Assembly: GCA_964544635.1 (NCBI GenBank)
Contig: CAZJCK010000019.1
Coordinates: 1-50,170 of the forward strand
Source of the DNA: CAZJCK01 sp964544635
GTDB lineage: Bacteria > Zixibacteria > MSB-5A5 > GN15 > FEB-12
Length of the DNA: 50,170 nucleotides
Direction of reading: 5' to 3'
Shown: positions 43,242-50,170 of the stretch, piece after piece
Position numbering within the stretch: the stretch's first letter is position 1
Layout of the letters: every line of letters starts with the position of its first letter
The notes under the pieces: generated by a model
The model's input: the letters and a program-made list of their open reading frames with translations, nothing else
What the model was told of the DNA's origin: nothing
Databases searched by the model: none
Translations under genes and position numbers: made by a program

Positions 43242-43951
43242 GACGCGTTCTCCGGCTCGAGGACGGCATCGGTAACGACGTCGAGTTGCGACTCAAGCCG
43301 GGCGTCGATATCGCCGCCGGGGGTTTCGATCAGGCAACCGCCGAAGCGGACGCGCGGATCGGGTGCGAAAGTCAGTTCCTTGATGCGGTGTGAGCCCTTG
43401 ATGAATTCGTCGATATGCTGTTCGAGGACCGGCAGATGGTCGGGGTTGACCTTGATTCGCAATCTCGAGGGATCAACGAGAGTATCGATGAGTCGCGCGA
43501 TCATATCCCTGGTCAGTTCGGGGTCGACGCGGACGGCGTCGAAGGTCACCTTGCGAGAAATCTGCAGCACCAGGTGAAGGATATTGTCGCGGGCCTCGTT
43601 GAGCATGGCCTCACGCTGCTCGATTGCTTCGGTGATGGTACGGGCCAGGTTATGGGTGACGTCCTGTGCCTTCTGAGTGCCTTCCCGTGCACCCTCGGCG
43701 AGGCCTTTTTGATAGGCCGTATCGTAAGCTTCTTTGTAGGCGCGGTCGTACGTTTCGCGGCGCAGGGTGTTGAGGACGGTGTCGATCTTGAACACCTCGA
43801 GAATCGGTATGGCACGGGCGCCGTCGTGGTTGGTGACCACCTCGACCTCGGGCAGGATCTTCTTGAGTCTTTCTTCCGCCTGGACCTCGCGATCCAGATC
43901 AAACCGGTTCTCACCGATCCGGACCGCCGGGGCCTCGGTGATGCGTCGCAT
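43238..43951 (-). CDS. fliH: Flagellar export ATPase regulator FliH
   Basis: 237 residues from the ATG at 43951, 4 bases after the fliG stop; the frame is open further upstream, but only as a shadow of fliG. A charged N-terminal region and coiled coil (KEAYDTAYQKGLAEGAREG) precede a C-terminal domain with PRVRFGGCLIETPGGDIDARLE, the FliH/YscL signature. FliH holds FliI as an inactive dimer and links it to the C-ring. Confidence 0.92.
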   Translation of the reverse strand: MRRITEAPAVRIGENRFDLDREVQAEERLKKILPEVEVVTNHDGARAIPILEVFKIDTVLNTLRRETYDRAYKEAYDTAYQKGLAEGAREGTQKAQDVTHNLARTITEAIEQREAMLNEARDNILHLVLQISRKVTFDAVRVDPELTRDMIARLIDTLVDPSRLRIKVNPDHLPVLEQHIDEFIKGSHRIKELTFAPDPRVRFGGCLIETPGGDIDARLESQLDVVTDAVLEPENAS

Positions 43952-43955
43952 GATC

Positions 43956-44990
43956 TTAGACAATGATCTCTTCCTTGGAGCCGCGACCACTGATGACGAT
44001 CTGGCCTTCTTCTTCGAGGCGACGGACAGCGTCGACAATGGCCGACTGCGCCACTTCGACGTCGGACAAACGGGTCGGTCCCATGAATTCCATTTCGTCG
44101 CGGATCATCACGCCGACACGTTCCGACACGTTCTTGAAGATCTTCTCCTTGACCTCGTCGCTGGCCGCCTTGAGGGCCAGGGCCAGGTCCTTGGTTTCGA
44201 CCTCCTTGAGGAGGCGCTGGACCGAGCGATCGTCGAGGAGCGTGATGTCGTCGAAAACGAACATCATGTTCTTGATCTCGGCGGCGAGATCGGCATCCTC
44301 GGCCTCGAGCGACTGCATGATGTTCTTTTCCGCCGAGGTATCGATGAAGTTCAAAATCTCGGCTATTGCCTTGGTGCCGCCGGACGATGACAGGTCACCG
44401 GCAGCATGCTTGACGAAGTGTCCTTCGAGCGTCTGCTCCAGCTCCCTGAGGATTTCCGGTGAAATCTTTTCCATGGTGGCGATGCGCAGCGAGACCTCCG
44501 CCTGTAATTCGGGCGACAGTTCACTGAGCACCGAGGCAGCCTGGCTGGTGACGAGCTGGGTAAGTATGAGGGCGATCGTTTGCGGGTGCTCGTTCTGGAG
44601 GAAGCTGGTCAGCTGCTTGGCGTCGATGTCTTTCAGGAGCGCAAAGCCGCCCTTGTGAATCGAGGATTCCAGGCGGTTCATGATTTCGCGGGCCTTCTTC
44701 GAACCGACGGCCTGTTCCAGCACCTTGCTGGCGAAATCGATGCCGCCCTGCGAGACATACTGCCGGGCCATGAAGATCTGGTAACATTCTTCGATGACCT
44801 TGTCTTCTATGTCGGCCGGAACATCCTTGAGATTGGCGATCTCGACAGTGATCTTCTCGAGGTCGTATTCGCTCAGTCCCTTGAGGACATGCGACGACAC
44901 CTCGGGCCCGAACGCGACCAGGGCAATTGCCGCCTTGCGCGCAGCCGACATCTCTTCGAAGGAGACTTCCTTTTTCTGTGAGTCCGCCAT
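43956..44990 (-). CDS. fliG: Flagellar motor switch protein FliG
   Basis: 344 residues from the ATG at 44990, one base after the fliF stop; a TTG at 44999 is an alternative. Family regions: RKAAIALVAFGPEVSSHVLK, ILRNEHPQT-like LQNEHPQTIALILTQ, the central ELE-type helix, and the C-terminal torque domain with FVFDDITLLDDRSVQRLLKEV (charged residues facing MotA). FliG sits on the MS-ring and generates torque. Confidence 0.97.
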   Translation of the reverse strand: MADSQKKEVSFEEMSAARKAAIALVAFGPEVSSHVLKGLSEYDLEKITVEIANLKDVPADIEDKVIEECYQIFMARQYVSQGGIDFASKVLEQAVGSKKAREIMNRLESSIHKGGFALLKDIDAKQLTSFLQNEHPQTIALILTQLVTSQAASVLSELSPELQAEVSLRIATMEKISPEILRELEQTLEGHFVKHAAGDLSSSGGTKAIAEILNFIDTSAEKNIMQSLEAEDADLAAEIKNMMFVFDDITLLDDRSVQRLLKEVETKDLALALKAASDEVKEKIFKNVSERVGVMIRDEMEFMGPTRLSDVEVAQSAIVDAVRRLEEEGQIVISGRGSKEEIIV

Positions 44991-44991
44991 A

Positions 44992-46560
44992 TTACTCAAC
45001 CATCAGCGTCTTGATGACGCGGGCAATTTCTTCAGGCTTATCGTTGGCCGTCTTTTGCATCTGGTCGAGCAGACGCGGGCGGCGTTTCTTCGCTTCAATC
45101 GGTTTAATCTCTTCCTCTTCATCTTCTTCTTCGGTCTGCACCGGTTCGGGAACCGCCGCGACCGGTTGCGGCGTCGGCGGCATTAATGTGGCCATGCTCC
45201 TGAAGAAGGCGCGGATCCGTTTGCGGAACCAGAGGAGGGCGACAACGACGACCAGAATGATGAGGACTTTCTGCGCCACGTCCATGAAGAACTCGCGCTG
45301 GTACATCTTATCGAGAGCTTCCCGATCATCCTGCAGGTTATCGCGGTCGAAAGCGATGTTGACCATTTCGATCTGGTCGTTGCGCTGGGGGTTAAAGCCG
45401 ACGGCGTTGCGCACGATGGCGCCGAGGCGGTCGAGTTCGTCCTGCGGCCGCGGTTCATAGACCGATTCGACAATACCCTCGGCGTTTTCCACGTCGCGGT
45501 ACGTCCCGTCGACCATGACGGCCACCGCCAGTCGCTGGACGGTGCCGACGGCGTTGACGATATGCTCGACAGTCTTGTTCAATTCATAGTTGGTGGTGAC
45601 CGATTCGGTGCTTTGCTGCTCCTGGTTCTCGGCGCCCTCTTCGTTCGACTTATCGGACGCAGAGCCGGTCGACTGTTCGCGCTGTTCGCTGCGAATGGCC
45701 GGCGAGTTGGGATCGAATGTTTCCGAGGTCCGTTCGATCTGGGCGAAGTTCAGTTCCGCCGTCACCCGGATGACCGATTTGCCGGGGCCGAGCACGTCGT
45801 CCATCATACTCTGCGCCTTCTGCTGCAGGTAGGATTCGACGCGCTGGCGGACATCGAGCTGCGAGGCCGAGAGGCCGGCCAGCTCGTCATTTTGCTGTGG
45901 CGACGAAAGCAGGTTGCCGTCGTAATCGACAATCGTGATATTTTTCGGCTCAAGGCCCTCCACCGACGACGCGACCAGGTGGGTGATACCGCTGACCTGG
46001 CGACGATCGAGGCCGGCACTGCCGCGCAGCTTGAGCACGACCGAGGCGGTAGCGTCTTTCTGGTCCTGGCGGAAGAGTTTGTCTTTGGGCATGACGATGT
46101 GGACACGCGCCGCCTGCACCTCGTTCAGTTCCATAATAGTGCGGGTCAGCTCCCCTTCGAGGGCACGGCGGAAATTGAGATTCTGCACAAAGTCGGTCAT
46201 GCCGAAATTGGTTTCGTCAAAGATCGAATAACCGACCGACCCGGATTGCGGCAGGCCGCGCGAAGCCAGCGAGATACGGGTCTGGTAGACCTTGTCGGTG
46301 GGGACCTCGATCGATCGACCGCCGTCGTGCAATTCGAAGGGGACTTGTTCTTCGTTGAGATAGGCGATGATTTCACCCGCCTGGGACTCGTCGAGGTCGC
46401 TGTAGAGTCGGGAGTACTGGACCGAGCTGACCCAGCCGAAGACAAAGACGATGCCGACGATCGTCCCGGCGATAACACCGAGTAACATCATGACCTGACT
46501 GGGTGTCATCCGTCCGATGAGCTCTGTCAGGTTGGAGAAGAACTCCTTAATACGTTCCAT
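44992..46560 (-). CDS. fliF: MS-ring protein FliF
   Basis: 522 residues: transmembrane helix at about 22-45 (MMLLGVIAGTIVGIVFVF), ring-building motifs with YSRLYSDLDESQAGEIIAYL and SRGLPQSGSVGYSIFD, FRRALEGELTRTIMELNEV, a second transmembrane helix near 425-445 (VAQKVLIILVVVVALLWF) and an acidic cytoplasmic tail that binds FliG. FliF is the first structure of the basal body. Confidence 0.97.
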   Translation of the reverse strand: MERIKEFFSNLTELIGRMTPSQVMMLLGVIAGTIVGIVFVFGWVSSVQYSRLYSDLDESQAGEIIAYLNEEQVPFELHDGGRSIEVPTDKVYQTRISLASRGLPQSGSVGYSIFDETNFGMTDFVQNLNFRRALEGELTRTIMELNEVQAARVHIVMPKDKLFRQDQKDATASVVLKLRGSAGLDRRQVSGITHLVASSVEGLEPKNITIVDYDGNLLSSPQQNDELAGLSASQLDVRQRVESYLQQKAQSMMDDVLGPGKSVIRVTAELNFAQIERTSETFDPNSPAIRSEQREQSTGSASDKSNEEGAENQEQQSTESVTTNYELNKTVEHIVNAVGTVQRLAVAVMVDGTYRDVENAEGIVESVYEPRPQDELDRLGAIVRNAVGFNPQRNDQIEMVNIAFDRDNLQDDREALDKMYQREFFMDVAQKVLIILVVVVALLWFRKRIRAFFRSMATLMPPTPQPVAAVPEPVQTEEEDEEEEIKPIEAKKRRPRLLDQMQKTANDKPEEIARVIKTLMVE

Positions 46561-46628
46561 GCCAAGTCCTATTTATTGTGCTACGCTGCGCCGCCATCCA
46601 TGGCCGCGCGTCGAAAGCCGGGGTTGTG

Positions 46629-46949
46629 TTACACCGGCATTCGCATAATCTCATTTATCCCATCGACCAAACGATTGCGAATCTCCAGCAATAAATCGGT
46701 CGCGACGCCGGCTTTTTCGGCCTTGATCATGACCTGGTGCAATTCGACCGGTTCACCGGCCAGGAACGCCTGCTGGATCTCGCCCGATTCGACCTGGGCG
46801 TCGTTTACCGAGTTCACCATTTTGGCAAACAGGTCGGTAAACTGATCGTCCGACTGATCATTGATACGCACCGGTTCCGATGGGCGTATTTGCATCTGGT
46901 CGGCGATACCCGGGACCAAACGAACAACTTTGCCGACATCTCCAGCCAT
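46629..46949 (-). CDS. fliE: Hook-basal body protein FliE
   Basis: 106 residues with the FliE C-terminal signature: VESGEIQQAFLAGEPVELHQ then VMIKAEKAGVATDLLLEIRN and a final NEIMRMPV. FliE connects the MS-ring to the proximal rod. It starts 2 bases after the unknown upstream gene stops. Confidence 0.93.
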   Translation of the reverse strand: MAGDVGKVVRLVPGIADQMQIRPSEPVRINDQSDDQFTDLFAKMVNSVNDAQVESGEIQQAFLAGEPVELHQVMIKAEKAGVATDLLLEIRNRLVDGINEIMRMPV

Positions 46950-46951
46950 GA

Positions 46952-47281
46952 TCAGACCTTGATATCGATAAGCTGACCCGGCCGGACGTCGTCATCGGGC
47001 TGAATACCCTGGCGCGCAGTCTGGAAGCGGGCGTTGTTGGCGAAGCGGGAGAACAACAGGTCGAGGGCGGCACGTTCTTCAGAGGACAGCGCGTCCTTGC
47101 TGATGTTCTCGTTGGCCTTCACCGAAATGCTCGACAGCGAGCGCTCGGTCTCCCTGGCCTTTTGGGGAACAGTCGCTTCAGCAGCTTCTTTAACCTTTGC
47201 GTTGTCGCGCGTCATGCGCTGCAACTTTTCCGCTTCCGACTGTTGCTGGTATATCTGGATGCCTGCGGGATTAATGCGCAT
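46952..47281 (-). CDS. Uncharacterised protein between flgC and fliE
   Basis: 109 residues; I do not recognise the family. The N-terminus MRINPAGIQIYQQQSEAEKL has the short Arg-Ile-Asn-Pro start seen in secreted axial proteins and in FlgM-like proteins, without a signal peptide. The middle is polar and probably disordered. The C-terminus (SSEERAALDLLFSRFANNA and the final PGQLIDIKV) looks like a conserved helix plus strand. Spacing is tight: 16 bases after flgC and 2 before fliE, so it is made with the proximal rod. It may be an export-linked rod factor or regulator. Confidence 0.75.
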   Translation of the reverse strand: MRINPAGIQIYQQQSEAEKLQRMTRDNAKVKEAAEATVPQKARETERSLSSISVKANENISKDALSSEERAALDLLFSRFANNARFQTARQGIQPDDDVRPGQLIDIKV

Positions 47282-47297
47282 CGACTCCTACTCCTTC

Positions 47298-47792
47298 TTA
47301 GATATCCAATGCATCCTTGGCCATCTGCTTGGCGGCGGCGATTGCCGAGGTGTTGGCCTCGTAGGCTCGCGACGCCGCCATCATATCGACCATCTCATTT
47401 ACAATTTCGATGTCCGGCATCAGCACATACCCCTCTTCATCCGCCTGGGGATGCGAGGGGTCATAGACCGGCCGGAAATTCGACAGTTTATCGATGCCGA
47501 CTTCCAGATCAGCGGTCGGCACCTCGGTCTTGTGGACAGAGATCGAGGGTCCGATCTGGAAATGACGGTCGTTCGTCTTGGAGAGGCGCGCCTGGGCGCG
47601 GCTGATCTCGGAGTTAAAGGTGGTCCGGCGGGCATCCTCGGAGACCGTCACGCGCTGGCGACGGTAGGGGGTGCCTTCCGGGGTCTCGGTCGTTTCAGCG
47701 TTGGCGATGTTTTCCGCCACCACGTTCATCTTGGCGCGCTGGACCGAGAGTCCCCGCGCCGAAACGTCAAAAGCAGTGAAAACGTCACTCAT
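47298..47792 (-). CDS. flgC: Proximal rod protein FlgC
   Basis: 164 residues, slightly longer than the usual 135-150. FVFTAFD-like FTAFDVSARGLSVQRAKMNV and VAENIANAETTETPEGTPYR at the N-terminus; the C-terminus has VLMPDIEIVNEMVDMMAASR and AYEANTSAIAAAKQM, as in FlgC. Starts 11 bases after flgB. Confidence 0.96.
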   Translation of the reverse strand: MSDVFTAFDVSARGLSVQRAKMNVVAENIANAETTETPEGTPYRRQRVTVSEDARRTTFNSEISRAQARLSKTNDRHFQIGPSISVHKTEVPTADLEVGIDKLSNFRPVYDPSHPQADEEGYVLMPDIEIVNEMVDMMAASRAYEANTSAIAAAKQMAKDALDI

Positions 47793-47803
47793 CGTATCAT
47801 ACC

Positions 47804-48220
47804 TTATCTACTCGTTATCACTTTCTTGATACCGTCGAACTTCCGCTTCAGCAGTCGCGCCGAAACAGTGAAACGCAGCTCGTTCTTGGCCATCTCGGCC
47901 ACTTCGCGGTCGATATCGACCGAGTTCATCGCACCGTCGGCGACATCGGCGTGCTGCACCTCCGGCGGACGTTGCGGATGGTCGCCCAGTGGAATATGGC
48001 GGGCATTAGTCACCAGACCCTGAACCGACGACTTCTCCTGCGTCAGGCGCAGGTACTCGTTCTTGAAATCGATCGAGCGGCTCTCGTAGCCGGGGGTCGA
48101 CAGGTTGGCAACGTTGCCGCTGGTGAGTTTGTGGCTGTAGGACGACAGGTCGAGATACGATTCGAACTTGGGCAGCGCGATTCGTTCAAACAAGCCGTTC
48201 ATTAGATCGTTAGCCATCAT
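47804..48220 (-). CDS. flgB: Proximal rod protein FlgB
   Basis: 138 residues: FERIALPKFESYLDLSSYSH, then SGNVANLSTPGYESRSIDF, and a C-terminal VDIDREVAEMAKNELRFTVS, the FlgB pattern. FlgB starts the rod operon. Two adjacent ATGs at 48220 and 48217 are possible. A sigma-54 promoter lies 40 bases upstream. Confidence 0.96.
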   Translation of the reverse strand: MMANDLMNGLFERIALPKFESYLDLSSYSHKLTSGNVANLSTPGYESRSIDFKNEYLRLTQEKSSVQGLVTNARHIPLGDHPQRPPEVQHADVADGAMNSVDIDREVAEMAKNELRFTVSARLLKRKFDGIKKVITSR

Positions 48221-48259
48221 TACATTCCATATACCATAGGTTTATCCGCACCCCCTTAT

Positions 48260-48275
48260 CGCAACGAGCGTGCCA
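48260..48275 (-). promoter_or_regulatory. Sigma-54 promoter for the flgB-fliJ operon
   Basis: On the minus strand TGGCACG (48269-48275), 4 bases, TTGCG (48260-48264): a nearly perfect -24/-12 element (consensus TGGCACG-N4-TTGCW). The start point should fall near 48248, giving a leader of about 28 bases. Confidence 0.88.
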
Positions 48276-48289
48276 CGGGCAGCGCCCGT
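48275..48289. repeat. Inverted repeat abutting the sigma-54 -24 box
   Basis: ACGGGC and GCCCGT are separated by AGC. It touches the upstream edge of the -24 element. It may be an activator or terminator-related structure, or chance in GC-rich DNA. Confidence 0.35.
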
Positions 48290-48371
48290 TGCATATCGCG
48301 TTGCACCGGTTGGAGTTACGATTCCAGACCGGAGTTCGCATTGGCGACTAAGTCTGTATTGCTGGAAGAGA

Positions 48372-48391
48372 TTTCCGCCGACGGCGGGAAA
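48372..48391 (-). terminator. Candidate terminator after motB
   Basis: A TTT+CCGCC / GGCGG+AAA stem with a single bulged base and a 3-base loop, 3 bases after the motB stop, followed by the partly U-rich TCTCTT. Imperfect but correctly placed between motB and the flgB promoter. Confidence 0.45.
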
Positions 48392-48394
48392 GGA

Positions 48395-49165
48395 TTACTC
48401 GAGGCTCGGTTCGGGCGCCGGCTCAGCATCGGCCAGATCGTACAATGTGCCGGTCGGTTCGGTCAGGGTCAGGTCCATGGTCAAGAGAACGATGTCGACC
48501 CGGCGGTTCTTGGCCCGGTTCTCCGGCGAGTTGTTGGGGCGGATCGGCCGGAACTCGCCATAGCCGAGAGCCGAGACCCGGGTTGGATCGATGTCGTGGT
48601 AGTCGATGTAGTAGCGCACTACCGACGTTGCCCGCGAGGTGGACAGTTCCCAGTTGGACGGAAAGCGGTCGGTGAAGATCGGGTGGTCGTCGGTATGCCC
48701 CTCGACACGAATATGGTTGGGTCGGTCTTTAATCTGTTCGCCGACGAGATCAAGGATCTCCATCGCCTGCGGCTGCAACGTTGACGAGCCGGACCCGAAC
48801 AGGGCCGACTCCATGATATGGATGACGAGGCCGCGCTCGGTGACTTCGGTCTGGAGTTCTTCGCCGCGTCCGAGGGTTTCGAAGTTGCGTTCGACCTGGG
48901 CCTGGATCATGCGAAGGTCGCCGATCTTCAACACACCGTGCCCCTGCTTGAACTGGTCGTGTTCGAAGCGGGCAATTACCTTGTCGCTCCCCTTGAGCAC
49001 ACCGTTGAGCGCCTCGGCCATCTGGCCGAACCGCTTGGCATCGAGGCGCGACATCGAATACATGACGATAAAGAACGCCAGTAAGAGCGTGATTAAGTCG
49101 GCGTAGGTGAGAAGCCAGCGGTCGGTGTTCTCGTTGTCGCCGAATTGTCTGCGTTTGCGTGGCAT
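48395..49165 (-). CDS. motB: Flagellar motor stator protein MotB
   Basis: 256 residues. One N-terminal transmembrane helix with the proton-accepting Asp (D23 in LLTYADLITLLLAFFIVMYS), then a plug/linker region, and a C-terminal OmpA-like peptidoglycan-binding domain (VEGHTDDHPIF, WELSTSRATSVVRYYI, SALGYGEFRP). The motif TYADLITLLLAFF suggests proton rather than sodium coupling, though this is not decisive. 9 bases after motA. Confidence 0.96.
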   Translation of the reverse strand: MPRKRRQFGDNENTDRWLLTYADLITLLLAFFIVMYSMSRLDAKRFGQMAEALNGVLKGSDKVIARFEHDQFKQGHGVLKIGDLRMIQAQVERNFETLGRGEELQTEVTERGLVIHIMESALFGSGSSTLQPQAMEILDLVGEQIKDRPNHIRVEGHTDDHPIFTDRFPSNWELSTSRATSVVRYYIDYHDIDPTRVSALGYGEFRPIRPNNSPENRAKNRRVDIVLLTMDLTLTEPTGTLYDLADAEPAPEPSLE

Positions 49166-49174
49166 GGCTGCACC

Positions 49175-49942
49175 CTAATCCTGGTCGGGGCGAATTTCAG
49201 GCGGGACGAACGACAGCAGGCGGATCTTGATCGCCCGCGGATTCTCACCCGACTGCAGGGCGATCACGCCTTCCATAATCAGTTCCATGTGGGCGACTTC
49301 GTCCTCATGGCGCAAGCGCAGTTTGTCGGCAAGCGGCAGGAAAAACAGGTTGGCAAGGCCCACCCCCCACAGTGTGGCGATGAAGGCGATGGCAATCGCC
49401 TTAGCCATCTTGGCGGCATCCTCAGTGTTGGACAGGGTATGCACGAGGCCAAGAACCGTGCCCAGAATTCCCATCGTGGGGGCGAAACCGCCTGCTTTCT
49501 GGAAGAATGTAATGCCGCGCTTGTGGCGTTCTTCTTTGTAGGCAATCTCGGTTTCGAGGATTTCGCGGAGAACCGTGATCTCGGTACCGTCGATGACCAG
49601 TTGGAGCGCTTTCTTGTAGAACGGATCGGTGACCCCGCGCAATGTCTGTTCGAGGCCGAGAATTCCTTCGCGGCGGGCTTTTTCGGCGTGAGAAATGAGC
49701 ATATTGATGGTGGCCAGGTAATCGTCGCGGTGACGCTGCGCGAAGGCGATGTACAACAGTCGCGGCACCAGCTTGATGGTCGACATCGAGGTGGTGACAG
49801 TTGTGGCGCCGAGGGTGCCGCCAATGACAATGAGCATCGGCGACAGCAGGATGACCGAATCGAGGTGGCCGCCCTCGAGGGCGTAGCCGCCGGCGATTGC
49901 GGCGATGGCAACAACCAGTCCGATTAAAGTGGCAAGATCCAT
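49175..49942 (-). CDS. motA: Flagellar motor stator protein MotA
   Basis: 255 residues with four transmembrane helices: near 4-20, 30-50, 150-175 (GFAPTMGILGTVLGLVHTL) and 185-205 (GVGLANLFFLPLADKL). The two prolines important for torque coupling are present in GFAPTMG and FFLPLA. A charged cytoplasmic loop (70-145) contacts FliG. It forms the first gene of motAB. Confidence 0.96.
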   Translation of the reverse strand: MDLATLIGLVVAIAAIAGGYALEGGHLDSVILLSPMLIVIGGTLGATTVTTSMSTIKLVPRLLYIAFAQRHRDDYLATINMLISHAEKARREGILGLEQTLRGVTDPFYKKALQLVIDGTEITVLREILETEIAYKEERHKRGITFFQKAGGFAPTMGILGTVLGLVHTLSNTEDAAKMAKAIAIAFIATLWGVGLANLFFLPLADKLRLRHEDEVAHMELIMEGVIALQSGENPRAIKIRLLSFVPPEIRPDQD

Positions 49943-50024
49943 GAAAGTCAGTCCGTTTGCCTGAAGCCCGGGTCCGTCCGGGGTGGTTCAATTCTGCACA
50001 GAATTAGCCTGTCTCTTTGTGGAT

Positions 50025-50051
50025 ATATCGGCAGGACGGCCGGATATCTGA
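50025..50051 (-). promoter_or_regulatory. Candidate sigma-28 promoter for motAB
   Basis: The -10 GCCGATAT (50025-50032) matches the consensus GCCGATAA at 7 of 8 positions on the minus strand. The -35 position, 15 bases upstream, reads TCAG rather than TAAA. It lies about 83 bases before the motA ATG. Confidence 0.5.
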
Positions 50052-50080
50052 GGGGGGTGGAAAGTCCCGTTCCGCGGGCG

Positions 50081-50170
50081 GCAGACGTTCTCGTCTGCTG
50101 AATGAAGCAGAACGGACATGATCGGCAGCCTCCCAGGGCGGAGGCTGCCCTACGCGGGGAATGACGTCCG
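50081..50170. repeat. Cluster of nested palindromes at the right edge
   Basis: Three inverted repeats occur in 90 bases: GCAGACG/CGTCTGC (50081-50098), CTGCT/AGCAG (50094-50109) and a 10-bp perfect GGCAGCCTCC/GGAGGCTGCC (50124-50149). The last is framed by CGGAC (50113-50117) and GTCCG (50166-50170). No coding potential is apparent. This looks like an extragenic palindromic repeat unit, possibly continuing past the edge. Confidence 0.5.

Noticed and set aside
43952..44038. An upstream extension of fliH by 29 residues
   Set aside because: The added Ser/Lys-rich residues are the fliG C-terminus read in another frame, and the ATG at 43951 is well placed after the fliG stop.
1..50170. CRISPR arrays, insertion sequences, integrases, toxin-antitoxin or phage genes
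   Set aside because: I looked for regular repeats, transposase-like motifs and small paired genes; none was seen.

Overview
The window is GC-rich bacterial chromosome, almost entirely coded on the minus strand. It reads as a diderm from the Fibrobacterota-Chlorobiota-Bacteroidota side of the tree. The evidence is a PorV/PorQ-type outer-membrane protein, a secreted protein ending in a FlgD-Ig/type-IX-sorting-like domain, and a protein with paired type-I-dockerin-like calcium loops, together with a complete P-ring/L-ring set (flgI, flgH). That mix is what I would expect from a Zixibacteria-like lineage, but the placement is inference. No gene-free stretch exceeds 300 bases, and I saw no insertion sequence, prophage, CRISPR array or rRNA.

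Left part (1-9350, minus strand). A large secreted protein is coupled by an ATGA overlap to a PorV-like barrel fused to a TPR region. It is followed by a partial membrane protein carrying both a serine-kinase-type ATPase domain and a SpoIIE-type phosphatase domain. Next to these are folD and a ymdB-family phosphoesterase, which overlap. A lone plus-strand KaiC-like ATPase (9517-10227) separates ymdB from rny.

Housekeeping block (10299-19416, minus strand): tRNA-Val(GAC), thrS, infC, rpmI, rplT, pheS, pheT, a zapB-like coiled-coil gene, zapA and rny. infC appears to start at an AUA codon. Clear sigma-70-type promoters lie before the tRNA and before zapA.

Flagellar block (19513-49942, minus strand except one gene). 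In transcription order: motA-motB; then, from a near-perfect sigma-54 site, flgB-flgC-unknown-fliE-fliF-fliG-fliH-fliI-fliJ; then an interruption by a plus-strand cohesin/dockerin-like secreted protein and a small Cys-rich protein; then, from a second sigma-54 site, flgF-flgG-flgA-flgH-flgI-flgJ(SLT)-flgN-flgK-csrA-flgL-fliW-TPR-glycosyltransferase/TPR; then fliC and fliD, each behind a sigma-28-like promoter, followed by fliS, a second FlgN/FliT-like chaperone, a FlgM-like protein with a duplicated anti-sigma motif, and an HDOD protein. This suggests the usual hierarchy: sigma-54 for basal body and hook, sigma-28 for filament. It also carries a FliW-CsrA-flagellin homeostasis module whose predicted target is the long GGA-rich fliC leader. 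The export gate, C-ring switch (fliM/N) and hook (flgD/flgE/fliK) genes are not in this window.
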